A stretch of DNA of 7,530 bases from an uncultured Azospirillum sp. (GCA_947383875.1 CANDEX010000077.1:1-7530); one strand, 5' to 3'. Shown: positions 1 to 7,510, counted from the first letter of the stretch. Numbers and translations are program-made. Notes: a model not told the origin generated them from the sequence alone.

Positions 1-1044
<1,044 letters not shown>

Positions 1045-1046
<2 letters not shown>

Positions 1047-1053
1047 GAAAGGA
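1045..1053 (+). promoter_or_regulatory. Ribosome binding site that sets the LOG gene start
   Basis: AGGAAAGGA overlaps the tgt stop codon and lies 7 bases before the ATG at 1061. It favours 1061 over an in-frame ATG at 917, which lies deep inside tgt and would add 48 residues that are only tgt read in another frame. Confidence 0.75.
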
Positions 1054-1060
1054 TTTTGTT

Positions 1061-2014
1061 ATGACCGAGAGTTGCGATATTGAAGAAGTTGTCAGTTCAT
1101 TTGCTGAAGAAAACCGGCAGGAAGGTCTGCGCGTTTTTGTTGCCGGCGGCAACCGTCCCGGGAATGACCCGCTGTATGTGGAGGAAGCTTATAACCTTGG
1201 TCGTCAAATAATCAAATTGGACTTTAAATTAGACTTTGGTCTGTCAAACTCCGGTATTATGGGAGCTGTGGCCCGCGGCGTTTTGGATGGTTGGAATAAG
1301 AAGAAATGTAAAGAAACGCCGATTCAAGGTGTAACCACCCAAATCTACTACAATCTTTATCCTCATGACGATGCGATTATCAGTCAAATTGAAGATGTCA
1401 TTCTGGCTAAAACGCTGGAAGAACGCAAACAAAAGCTTCTCAATGCGGACTTTGTGGTTTTTGCGCCGGGCGGAGTAGGAACCTTGGATGAATTAGCTTA
1501 TGATTGCGTGGCTATGCAAGATGGTTTTCTGCCGATAAAACCGTTTATCCTGTTTAACATTGATGGCTATTTTCATCATTTGGTTGAATTTCTTAAAGCT
1601 ATTGCCGCCAAAGGATTTGCTGATCCTATGCCGTTTATCATCGTCGATGACAGCAGCGAATTGAGCACGGTTTTCCGATTGTTAAAATTGCGCTATAAGA
1701 AAGGTAAAACCACCTCAGAGGTCTATGCTGCTACCCGTCAATTTATCTATGAATTGCCTTATTTCTTAAAAAGAAAGCCTGACAGTTCAGTTCACGTTGA
1801 GGATATTCTGGCCGAAGTTGAGGAAATAGAAACAAACGGCACGTTGGAACAAAAACAGGAACTGGCCAATGAAATCGAAAAAGCCTATCTTGAAAAAGAG
1901 ATTGAACGTATGTATGACCGCTTGGCCAAAACCGGGAGAGATACCTCAATTGTCAGTGAAAAACTGACTAATCTCAAAAAACGCAAAAAGGCACATGGAC
2001 TTCCTTTAAAATAA
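1061..2014 (+). CDS. LOG-family nucleotide phosphoribohydrolase-like protein with C-terminal extension
   Basis: The 317-residue protein has a LOG-type Rossmann core (about residues 22-210). LOG enzymes, often misnamed lysine decarboxylases, cleave nucleoside 5'-monophosphates to base and ribose 5-phosphate, including cytokinin precursors. Visible motifs are VFVAGGNRPGNDPLY (25-39), the E-R-K triad (121-123) equivalent to the catalytic Arg motif, and PGGVGT with E144 (136-144), the family hallmark. The usual glycine-rich GGGxxGLMG loop is altered to GLSNSGIMG (60-68). About 105 residues follow the core (from 211): charged, probably helical, with a likely coiled coil at 262-290 and a basic tail. 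This is longer than plain LOG proteins and shorter than PpnN. It sits between tgt and an ABC exporter in one apparent operon. Fold membership is secure; the substrate is not known, and a cytokinin role should not be assumed. Confidence 0.85.
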   Translation: MTESCDIEEVVSSFAEENRQEGLRVFVAGGNRPGNDPLYVEEAYNLGRQIIKLDFKLDFGLSNSGIMGAVARGVLDGWNKKKCKETPIQGVTTQIYYNLYPHDDAIISQIEDVILAKTLEERKQKLLNADFVVFAPGGVGTLDELAYDCVAMQDGFLPIKPFILFNIDGYFHHLVEFLKAIAAKGFADPMPFIIVDDSSELSTVFRLLKLRYKKGKTTSEVYAATRQFIYELPYFLKRKPDSSVHVEDILAEVEEIETNGTLEQKQELANEIEKAYLEKEIERMYDRLAKTGRDTSIVSEKLTNLKKRKKAHGLPLK

Positions 2015-2023
2015 TAATTTAAG

Positions 2024-3784
2024 ATGGAAAATTCAGTTCCCAAATTTCTCTGGCGTTATGCGCGCAAATTAAAATGGCTTTGTCTGTTGATGATAACGGT
2101 AATGCTGTGCGGACAATTATTCAGCCGCTCCACCAACTGGGCCAGTGCGCAGATTGTTGAAACCATTTCTCAGGGAAGCCCCGGTCAAGAAACATTGCAT
2201 TTAATTATCCGTTATTTGCTGTTAATCTTTTTCTGCTTCTTTATGCAAAGCGTGCTGATGGTGTCAATTCGTTTTCTGGACATGAAATTCATGCCCTATT
2301 ACATTGGCAAAATGTCACAGGATTTGTTTTCTTGGGCTCATAAGCATTCAACATCCTTTTTTGCGGAAGAAATGGCGGGGAATGTCGCCGGAAAAATTAA
2401 GACTATTCTCAGCAACAGCGAAACCTTATATTATCATGTGATGCAGGGTTTTCTGATGCCTTTACTGAGTTTTTTGACGGCTTTTGTATTTATCGGAACA
2501 ATAAGTTGGTCGCTGGTTCTGTGGCTTAGCCTGGTGTGCTGCGTTTTCGCTTTTGTTCAAATCCGTATCCGCGGCAGCATTGCCCCCTTATCTCAGCGCA
2601 AGGCCAAATTAATGTCAGAATCCAACGGTATTTTGGTGGACAGTATCAGTAACTCTGATTTGGTTAAAAATTGTGCGAACTTTTTCTATGAGCGGCGGCT
2701 ATATTACAATTCCGTCCGTCAGGCGTTGAAAGCCGTGCGTAAAGAAGTCAAACGCAGTGCCGGTGTGGATGCTTTGTCCCGTGTTATTAATGACTCGATG
2801 ATGATTAGCTTTTATCTGCTGACCGTTTACTATTGGTATTATAAAAATCTGAATGTCGGCGATGTCGTTTTGATTTTATCTTTAATCTCCTCCATGTCGC
2901 AGGCGACGATGCACCTGGGATTTTTCTGTACGAATTTTGTTATGTTTGTAGGCGGCATAAAAGACGGCTTGGATTTGTTAAACAAAGACTGCGATGTCAA
3001 AGATATAAACGAGGCGATGGCGTTGAATGTCTCAGGCGGGGCTGTTAAATTTTCGGCAGTTTGTTATCATTATAAAACGTCAAAATCTTTATTGTCGGAT
3101 TTTAATCTTTCAATAAAACCAGGAGAAAAAATCGGTTTGGTCGGCCGCTCCGGAGCCGGAAAATCTACGTTGGTTAAGTTGCTGTCGCGCTATTATGATG
3201 TTCAAGGCGGAGAAATTACCATTGACGGGCAGAACATCGCCGGCGTGACACAAAAATCTTTGCGACAAAATATCGCGCTTATTCCTCAAGACCCCAGTCT
3301 GTTTAACCGCACGATTATGGAAAACATCCGCTATGGAAATATCCACGCGACGGATGAAGAGGTATATGATGCGGCACGCAAAGCGTATATTCATGATTAT
3401 ATTATGACGTTGCCACAGGGATATCAAAGTAAAGTCGGAGAAAGGGGCGTTATGCTTTCCGGAGGAGAACGGCAGCGAATTGCTATCGCTCGTGCTATTT
3501 TGAAAAATGCACCGATTTTAATTTTGGATGAAGCGACTTCAGCATTGGATAGCGAGAGCGAACATTATATCCAAGCAGCATTACGGGAGTTAATGAAAGG
3601 AAAAACAGTCATTGCGATTGCTCACCGTTTATCCACTTTAAAGGAAATGAATAAAATCGTGGTCATGGATAAAGGGAAAATCATTGAAAGCGGCAGCCAT
3701 GCCGCGCTACTCCGTAAAAAAGGCGCGTATTATAATTTCTATACCATGCAGTCATCAGGTTTTCTGCAACAGGATGGCAAATAA
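2024..3784 (+). CDS. ABC exporter, fused permease and ATPase (MsbA/multidrug-like)
   Basis: This 586-residue protein joins a membrane domain (about 15-315) and a nucleotide-binding domain (about 340-575), the half-transporter layout of type IV exporters that act as dimers in the inner membrane. Hydrophobic segments lie near 18-31, 60-82, 143-160, 163-180, 260-274 and 278-310. The ATPase is complete: Walker A GRSGAGKST (374-382), Q-loop Gln422 in IPQDPSLF, signature LSGGERQ (478-484), Walker B ILILDE (498-503, catalytic Glu503), D-loop SALD (506-509) and H-loop His534. The gene starts 9 bases after the LOG gene. Only a weak AAG stands where a Shine-Dalgarno should be, so translation may depend on the upstream gene. 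It ends one base into the terminator stem. The exported substrate cannot be told from sequence; lipid, peptide and drug exporters share this architecture. Confidence 0.93.
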   Translation: MENSVPKFLWRYARKLKWLCLLMITVMLCGQLFSRSTNWASAQIVETISQGSPGQETLHLIIRYLLLIFFCFFMQSVLMVSIRFLDMKFMPYYIGKMSQDLFSWAHKHSTSFFAEEMAGNVAGKIKTILSNSETLYYHVMQGFLMPLLSFLTAFVFIGTISWSLVLWLSLVCCVFAFVQIRIRGSIAPLSQRKAKLMSESNGILVDSISNSDLVKNCANFFYERRLYYNSVRQALKAVRKEVKRSAGVDALSRVINDSMMISFYLLTVYYWYYKNLNVGDVVLILSLISSMSQATMHLGFFCTNFVMFVGGIKDGLDLLNKDCDVKDINEAMALNVSGGAVKFSAVCYHYKTSKSLLSDFNLSIKPGEKIGLVGRSGAGKSTLVKLLSRYYDVQGGEITIDGQNIAGVTQKSLRQNIALIPQDPSLFNRTIMENIRYGNIHATDEEVYDAARKAYIHDYIMTLPQGYQSKVGERGVMLSGGERQRIAIARAILKNAPILILDEATSALDSESEHYIQAALRELMKGKTVIAIAHRLSTLKEMNKIVVMDKGKIIESGSHAALLRKKGAYYNFYTMQSSGFLQQDGK

Positions 3785-3814
3785 AAAAACACCCCTGTTT
3801 CAGGGGTGTTTTTT
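3784..3814. terminator. Bidirectional intrinsic terminator between convergent genes
   Basis: A perfect inverted repeat pairs 3784-3797 (A-run then CACCCCTG) with 3801-3814 (CAGGGGTG then T-run) around a TTT loop. The GC core is flanked by A on one side and T on the other, so it gives a U-tract in both directions. It serves the ABC exporter gene on the + strand and the small protein gene on the - strand, which ends at 3821. Confidence 0.93.
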
Positions 3815-3820
3815 ATGTCT

Positions 3821-4258
3821 TTATTTTTTGTTTGTATTAACAACGGGGGGCATTGTACGATTTTCTGCCATAATTTCCGCTAAACGAGCCTTACCGACGC
3901 GATCGTAATCATAGTAAAAAATTAACTCGCGTTTGTTAATAGTGCTGGCGTCAATAGCGGCCTCGGGAATACCCCAGATTACAGAAATAGGCCAGGTCAA
4001 CAAGTTAAGAAAACCATACAGATAAAAACTGCTGTCTCCCGCATCTCCTGCGGCCAGATAGAAGTTGCCGAAACCGGGAAGAATATTCAAAGCTCCGGCG
4101 GCAACCGGATTGGCAGGACGTTCCCAGTGGCTCATCGGGTGATCAATGGTAATACCTTCGGACTTAAGTTCCTGTAAGCGGGTTTTTTCCGCATGAGTTA
4201 AAGAAGTGCAATTGGCAAGTAACGCAGTGGCAAACATTATAGACAAGAGTTTGTTCAT
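3821..4258 (-). CDS. Small exported or lipoprotein-like protein of unknown function
   Basis: I do not recognise a named family with certainty. The 145-residue protein begins MNKLLSIMFATALLANC, a signal-peptide-like segment. Cys17 could be a lipidation site, but the residue before it is Asn, unusual for a lipobox; cleavage by signal peptidase I after Ala23 (T-H-A) is an alternative. The body has two hydrophobic stretches, 52-71 with LPGFGNFYLA and 79-103 with NLLTWPISVIWGIPEA, followed by STINKRELIFYY. The PGxGxFYL pattern followed by a 'NLL-WP-S--W' segment recalls small TM2-like membrane proteins, so it may be membrane-embedded. The ATG at 4258 is chosen over one at 4324: it has a GGAAGA ribosome site 5 bases upstream, it puts the signal peptide at the N-terminus, and the predicted promoter would start transcription downstream of 4324. 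It converges with the ABC exporter gene and shares its terminator. Confidence 0.8.
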   Translation of the reverse strand: MNKLLSIMFATALLANCTSLTHAEKTRLQELKSEGITIDHPMSHWERPANPVAAGALNILPGFGNFYLAAGDAGDSSFYLYGFLNLLTWPISVIWGIPEAAIDASTINKRELIFYYDYDRVGKARLAEIMAENRTMPPVVNTNKK

Positions 4259-4263
4259 TTTAG

Positions 4264-4269
4264 TCTTCC
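4264..4269 (-). promoter_or_regulatory. Ribosome binding site for the small exported protein
   Basis: On the minus strand GGAAGA lies 5 bases before the ATG at 4258. It supports that start and the shorter, signal-peptide-first protein. Confidence 0.7.
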
Positions 4270-4313
4270 GTAAATTTAGTGAAAATAATAGATTAATCAA
4301 ATAATCTGACAAA

Positions 4314-4342
4314 ATAATAACCAACCCTCAATATAAATGCAA
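4314..4342 (-). promoter_or_regulatory. Sigma70-type promoter for the small exported protein
   Basis: On the minus strand TTGCAT (4337-4342) and TATTAT (4314-4319) are separated by 17 bases, close to the TTGACA/TATAAT consensus with ideal spacing. Transcription would begin near 4307, giving a leader of about 50 bases before the ATG at 4258. This indicates the gene can be expressed separately from the lemA/DUF3137 pair upstream. Confidence 0.6.
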
Positions 4343-4362
4343 CATTTATTTGTGATGATTTC

Positions 4363-5307
4363 TTATTTTTGCAATTTCAACGTGTCAATCAACGCCATGA
4401 CGGAAGCAAATTGCTCAAAAGCTTGATTAATCATTGCCCGTTTGGTGGTGCGAGAGAAAAGAGAAGATACCTCAAACATATTTTGATTGGTTTCAATGGC
4501 AATCAGTAATTTATTGTCAAAGAAACTAAACTGGATGGTTTTGCCATGGAATACTTTCTTGGCTTTCAACATTCTCTCCATAAAAGCGGTGGTCAGCAGA
4601 TAGCGTGCTTCAATTTGATTATCTGAAAACACTTCAAAATGCTTTTCAAAAACCACATCCTCCAATTTGACTCTTTCCGGACGTCCTATTTTCTTAAAGA
4701 TGTTGAATATGCCGCAGTCTTTAAGAACCACGGTTTTTCCTTTAAAATCTTTATTCATTTCCAGTTGGATAATGATACCCTCAAAAACTTTAACATCATG
4801 AGAACCGTTTTTGGTGCGAACCCTCTTATAAAGCTTTTGTTCGCTGATAATCATGTTGACATCATGATAACATCCTTGAAAATAATCATCATTATCTTTG
4901 CTGTCATAAGCAGGAAGAATATTGGAGGTTGTTAAGGTGCTTTCCGGCAGAGAGGCCCCGTGCTGATAAATAAAATTTCCCCAAAATGCGGCGAAAGTCT
5001 GCATAATATCAGCTTTAACATCAAGCTTGAACGATGTGATTGGAGACTGGCAATACAAAAAGGTAATAATAACATAAAATGCCAGAGCATACATTGTATA
5101 TTTTGTAGCTTCTCGGCTTTCGGCCACATATTCGCCCCAAAAACTATGCCAAAACAATACCAGTAGTAAAGGGATAAAAGCTCCTGTCACCAGCAACCGC
5201 CGTATAAAAGTGCGTAATTGTTTTTGCCTCTCATCTTCCAGTTTGGCAAATTTATGCAGTAAATGACAGTTATAATACTCGTCAAATTTGGCTTTAAGGT
5301 CTTGCAT
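4363..5307 (-). CDS. DUF3137 family membrane protein
   Basis: This 314-residue protein matches the DUF3137 family as I know it; the molecular function is not established. The N-terminus is charged and helical (1-35), then come two membrane segments (about 39-57 and 70-86) and a large soluble domain. Family-like features in that domain are the PAYDSKDNDDYFQG stretch (132-145), ISEQKLYKR (154-162), VFEGIIIQLEMNKDFKGKTVV (174-194, broken only by this listing's limits), the VVFEKHFEVFSDNQIEARYLL block (218-238) and FMERM (242-246). Its ATG overlaps the lemA stop by one base (TAATG) and no good Shine-Dalgarno precedes it, so translational coupling to lemA is likely. LemA and DUF3137 genes are commonly neighbours, which supports both calls and suggests a joint envelope role. 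I see no clear hairpin terminator after it. Confidence 0.87.
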   Translation of the reverse strand: MQDLKAKFDEYYNCHLLHKFAKLEDERQKQLRTFIRRLLVTGAFIPLLLVLFWHSFWGEYVAESREATKYTMYALAFYVIITFLYCQSPITSFKLDVKADIMQTFAAFWGNFIYQHGASLPESTLTTSNILPAYDSKDNDDYFQGCYHDVNMIISEQKLYKRVRTKNGSHDVKVFEGIIIQLEMNKDFKGKTVVLKDCGIFNIFKKIGRPERVKLEDVVFEKHFEVFSDNQIEARYLLTTAFMERMLKAKKVFHGKTIQFSFFDNKLLIAIETNQNMFEVSSLFSRTTKRAMINQAFEQFASVMALIDTLKLQK

Positions 5308-5873
5308 TATTTAAAGTAATCGCTGCTTTTAATTTCTTTTTTTGCTGCTTCTTCAGCTTCAAAATAGGGCATATCCGCTTTAATGTTCAGCATGGCGGCA
5401 ATGATGCTGCTGGGAAAAATTTCAACTGCGTTTTTAAGATCGTTGACAGCGGAATTGTAAAACCGACGCGATGCTGCAATATGCTCTTCGACATCATTCA
5501 TGCTCTGCATGGCTTGCAACATCGTTTGATTAGATTTCATATCCGGATAATTTTCAACTGAGAGATTGAATTCTTTCAATTTGCCTTCCAGCAAATGTTC
5601 ATTTTTGATTTTTTCTGCCGGATTATCTTGAAAGGAACTTTCCATAGCAGTTGTGCGCAGTTTGGTAATTTCTTCCATGAGTTGGCTTTCGTGCTCCATA
5701 AACTTCGCCGCCATGGTTAAAAGGTTAGGGATGAGATCATAACGTTTTTTCAGTTGGACATCAATACCAGCCTCAGCTTCTTTGACTTTGTTTTTTTTGG
5801 TAATAACACCGACATAAATGATGTATAACGCAATAACAATAAGTCCGAAACCAATCCATAATCCTAAGCTCAT
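5307..5873 (-). CDS. lemA: LemA family protein
   Basis: The 188-residue protein has the normal LemA length and plan: a short periplasm-facing N-terminus, one membrane segment (about 5-24), then a long helical bundle. The family signature is clear: VQLKKRYDLIPNLL (39-52), HESQLMEEITKLR (61-73), ENYPDMKSN (107-115), VEEHIAASRRFYNSAVNDL (128-146) and the FP motif (153-154). LemA proteins are membrane-anchored helical proteins of uncertain role; do not confuse the name with the GacS/LemA sensor kinase. The start has an AGGAG site (5881-5885) 7 bases upstream. It heads a two-gene unit with the DUF3137 gene and is divergent from the SpmAB gene. Confidence 0.93.
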   Translation of the reverse strand: MSLGLWIGFGLIVIALYIIYVGVITKKNKVKEAEAGIDVQLKKRYDLIPNLLTMAAKFMEHESQLMEEITKLRTTAMESSFQDNPAEKIKNEHLLEGKLKEFNLSVENYPDMKSNQTMLQAMQSMNDVEEHIAASRRFYNSAVNDLKNAVEIFPSSIIAAMLNIKADMPYFEAEEAAKKEIKSSDYFK

Positions 5874-5880
5874 CTGAAAA

Positions 5881-5890
5881 CTCCTCTCTG
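5881..5890 (-). promoter_or_regulatory. Ribosome binding site of lemA
   Basis: On the minus strand CAGAGAGGAG ends 7 bases before the ATG at 5873. It is a strong Shine-Dalgarno and fixes the lemA start. Confidence 0.8.
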
Positions 5891-5910
5891 TTTTTTAGAT
5901 AGTTTAGGTC

Positions 5911-5949
5911 GAAAATATTAAATATTGTTAAATAGTTAGCAATATTTTC
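5911..5949. repeat. Two overlapping inverted repeats between divergent genes, possible operator
   Basis: GAAAATATT (5911-5919) is exactly mirrored by AATATTTTC (5941-5949). A second perfect pair, AAATATTG (5920-5927) and CAATATTT (5940-5947), encloses 12 bases. The right-hand arms share bases, so the two pairings are alternatives. The second dyad covers the -35 box and spacer of the possible lemA promoter, where a repressor could sit. No known regulator motif is recognised, and AT-rich composition makes some such symmetry expected. Confidence 0.45.
5915..5942 (-). promoter_or_regulatory. Possible lemA promoter
   Basis: On the minus strand TTGCTA (5937-5942) and TAATAT (5915-5920) are 16 bases apart. 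Transcription would start near 5908, about 35 bases before the lemA ATG. The region is very AT-rich, so chance matches are likely and the call is tentative. Confidence 0.4.
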
Positions 5950-5973
5950 ACCTTTGGCATTTATGCTGCGTTT

Positions 5974-5979
5974 AAGGAG
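5974..5979 (+). promoter_or_regulatory. Ribosome binding site that sets the SpmAB start
   Basis: AAGGAG lies 7 bases before the ATG at 5987. It favours that start over an in-frame TTG at 5954 and ATG at 5963, neither of which has such a site and which would add a short basic stretch before the membrane segment. Confidence 0.8.
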
Positions 5980-5986
5980 AAAAATA

Positions 5987-7213
5987 ATGCTGAATATTAT
6001 CTGGACGGGATTTTTTCTGACGGCTTTTGTCGCCGCTGTATGGCAGAGTCTGGTAATGGGAAACTCTGCAATTTGGACAGAGTTGGTTCAGAGTACTTTT
6101 TCCTCAGCCAAATCAGCTTTTCAGATTTGTCTGAATCTTACCGGAATGCTTTGTTTGTGGCTCGGTCTGCTTAAAATTGCCGAAAAATCGGGGATAACGG
6201 ATATGCTGGCGCGTGTGCTGGCACCTTTATTTCGCCGCATTATGCCGGAAGTGCCGTCAGACAGTCCCGCCTTAGGTTCTATTGTTATGAATATGGCGGC
6301 TAATGTGTTGGGGCTTGATAACGCCGCAACGCCAATGGGATTAAAAGCGATGGAGCAGCTGCAAACCCTCAACCCTCACAAAGATAAAGCCTCATCTGCG
6401 CAGGTATTGTTCATGGTCATAAATGCTTCGGCCGTTACCTTGATACCCATAACCATTTTGATGTATCGGGCTGAGTTGGGTTCTGTTAATCCTTCAGCTG
6501 TGTTTATACCGATTCTTTTGGCAACGTCGGTATCCACTCTGACAGGCTTTCTATCTGTGGCTTTGGTTCAAAAACTGAATGTCTTAAATAAAGTGGTTTT
6601 GGCGTATTTATTTGGATTTCTGGGAGTTATCGCCATATTGGCATGGTATTTTAATTCTTTGCCGGCGGAAGAACGTTTAACGGCTTCGGCTGTCTGCGGA
6701 AATTTCATTTTGTTTGCATTGATAACAACATTTATTTTCTGTGGATTACTGCGGCGGATAAATGTCTATGAAACCTTTATTTCCGGAGCTAAAGAAGGAT
6801 TTGATATTGCTGTCCGCATAATTCCTTATCTGGTTGCTATGTTGGTTGCCATATCCTTATTTCGTGCATCCGGTTGCCTTGACTTGTTGGTGGCAGGATT
6901 TGAAAAGTTTTTTTCTGTTCTGGGAATGAATACAGAATTTGTTTCCGCATTGCCAACGGCATTTTTAAAGCCGTTATCCGGCAGCGGTGCGCGGGCGATG
7001 ATGATAGAAACCATGCAAACCTATGGGGCAGATAGCTTTCCTGCCTTTGTATCTTGTATTGTCCAAGGTTCCAGTGAAACCACTTTCTACGTCTTGGCTG
7101 TTTATTTCGGTGCCGTTAAAATTACCAATGTTGGAGCCGCACTGCCCTGCGCTCTGCTTGCTGACTTGGCCGGAATCATTGCCGCTGTCTGTTTTGCTTA
7201 CGCCTTTTATTAA
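5987..7213 (+). CDS. Fused SpmA-SpmB family membrane protein (nucleoside recognition/Gate domains)
   Basis: The 408-residue polytopic inner-membrane protein is a natural fusion of the two Spm proteins that are separate in Bacillus. The SpmA half (about 1-195) shows LWLGLLKIAEKSG (57-69), PEVPSDSPA (87-95), the block N102 to K120 with MNMAANVLGL and DNAATPMGLK, INASAVTLIP (145-154) and LMYRAELGSVNP (158-169). The SpmB half (about 200-408) shows KEGFDIAVRIIPYLVAMLVA (269-288), FRASG (292-296), KPLSGSGARAMM (328-339), YGADS (346-350) and QGSSETTFYVLAVYFGAV (360-377). In Bacillus, SpmA and SpmB affect spore core dehydration; in non-spore-formers the role is unknown, though Gate domains are thought to act in transport. 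Many Gram-negative genomes carry this fusion, so it does not imply sporulation. It stands alone, divergent from lemA, with no convincing promoter of its own that I could find. Confidence 0.9.
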   Translation: MLNIIWTGFFLTAFVAAVWQSLVMGNSAIWTELVQSTFSSAKSAFQICLNLTGMLCLWLGLLKIAEKSGITDMLARVLAPLFRRIMPEVPSDSPALGSIVMNMAANVLGLDNAATPMGLKAMEQLQTLNPHKDKASSAQVLFMVINASAVTLIPITILMYRAELGSVNPSAVFIPILLATSVSTLTGFLSVALVQKLNVLNKVVLAYLFGFLGVIAILAWYFNSLPAEERLTASAVCGNFILFALITTFIFCGLLRRINVYETFISGAKEGFDIAVRIIPYLVAMLVAISLFRASGCLDLLVAGFEKFFSVLGMNTEFVSALPTAFLKPLSGSGARAMMIETMQTYGADSFPAFVSCIVQGSSETTFYVLAVYFGAVKITNVGAALPCALLADLAGIIAAVCFAYAFY

Positions 7214-7228
7214 CTCAATATCTGATGT

Positions 7229-7285
7229 GTCATCTGAACAGTCATCATGAGGAACGTGTGGCGAAGTAATCTCGGTAGATAAATA
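7229..7285 (+). repeat. Degenerate copy of a dispersed GTCATNNNGAGGA-type intergenic repeat
   Basis: The unit beginning GTCATCATGAGGAACG at 7241 and running on through GGCGAAGTAATCTCGG resembles the short repeats scattered between genes in many bacteria (pattern GTCAT-GAGGA-CG..GCGAAG.AATC, from memory). A partial GTCATC also occurs just before it at 7229. A second copy of the start is at 7519. Its function is unknown; such repeats often lie just after genes, as here, 27 bases beyond the SpmAB stop. Confidence 0.5.
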
Positions 7286-7294
7286 AGACCAGTA

Positions 7295-7317
7295 CCTTGC
7301 CGGACGAGGCGTTTTTT
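7295..7317 (+). terminator. Modest intrinsic terminator after the SpmAB gene
   Basis: CCTTG (7295-7299) pairs with CGAGG (7305-7309), including one G-U pair, around loop CCGGA, and is followed by CG and six T. The stem is only five pairs, but the T-tract is good. It would separate the SpmAB transcript from the RNA element downstream. Confidence 0.5.
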
Positions 7318-7318
7318 A

Positions 7319-7346
7319 TTGCAAATTAACTTTTTTACCTTACAAT
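7319..7346 (+). promoter_or_regulatory. Promoter for the structured RNA
   Basis: TTGCAA (7319-7324) and TACAAT (7341-7346) are 16 bases apart. The predicted start near 7352-7354 coincides with the first base of a nine-pair hairpin, which makes the pairing of promoter and RNA convincing for an independent transcript. Confidence 0.55.
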
Positions 7347-7352
7347 CATTCT

Positions 7353-7510
7353 CGCAGTTCGGAGACGGATTGCGGAGTATCGAAACTCCTACAAGAAAAG
7401 AACGACTCCTTTTGAGGGGAGCCGGGGATATAAGCTTATGTCGAATAACCCGGACTGTTCTTGTACAGTTTCGAACTCCCCCACCTTTTTACAAAGGTGG
7501 GTTTTGTTTT
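7353..7510 (+). ncRNA. Putative structured small RNA of about 155 bases, family unknown
   Basis: Several helices nest without conflict. Hairpin 1 pairs 7353-7361 with 7366-7374 (nine pairs, two of them G-U) and is capped by a GAGA tetraloop. A long rod follows: GGAGT 7374-7378 with ACTCC 7475-7479 (sharing one base with hairpin 1), TCGAAACT 7380-7387 with AGTTTCGA 7467-7474, and TACAAGAA 7390-7397 with TTCTTGTA 7458-7465. Inside the rod lie a CTCC/GGAG hairpin (7406-7409 with 7418-7421) and a CCGGG/CCCGG stem (7422-7426 with 7449-7453) enclosing a six-pair helix (7427-7432 with 7437-7442). A strong terminator closes it. No protein frame fits. It lacks the SRP RNA apical motif, a tRNA-like domain and a tag frame. 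The rod with interruptions loosely recalls 6S RNA, but the 5' hairpin does not fit, and I make no family claim. Confidence 0.6.
7480..7510 (+). terminator. Strong intrinsic terminator of the structured RNA
   Basis: CCCACCTTT (7480-7488) pairs perfectly with AAAGGTGGG (7493-7501) around loop TTAC and is followed by TTTTGTTTT. It starts immediately after the closing strand of the long rod. Confidence 0.92.

Noticed and set aside
4259..4324. Longer form of the small exported protein from ATG at 4324
   Set aside because: It would start upstream of the predicted transcription start and would bury the signal peptide inside the protein.
5954..5986. Longer SpmAB protein from TTG at 5954 or ATG at 5963
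   Set aside because: No ribosome site precedes these; AAGGAG is placed correctly for the ATG at 5987, and the family N-terminus begins there.
7221..7240. Hammerhead ribozyme core, because of CTGATG followed by GAA
   Set aside because: The intervening stem and the other two helices needed for a hammerhead are missing.
7457..7485. tRNA- or tmRNA-like 3' end, because of GTTTCGAACTCCCCCACC
   Set aside because: The bases around the T-loop-like stretch do not form a T-stem; they pair instead with the far strand at 7374-7397. No tag reading frame or acceptor 5' strand is present.
7353..7510. SRP RNA or RNase P RNA
   Set aside because: The SRP apical loop consensus is absent, and the element is far too short for RNase P RNA with none of its conserved core motifs.
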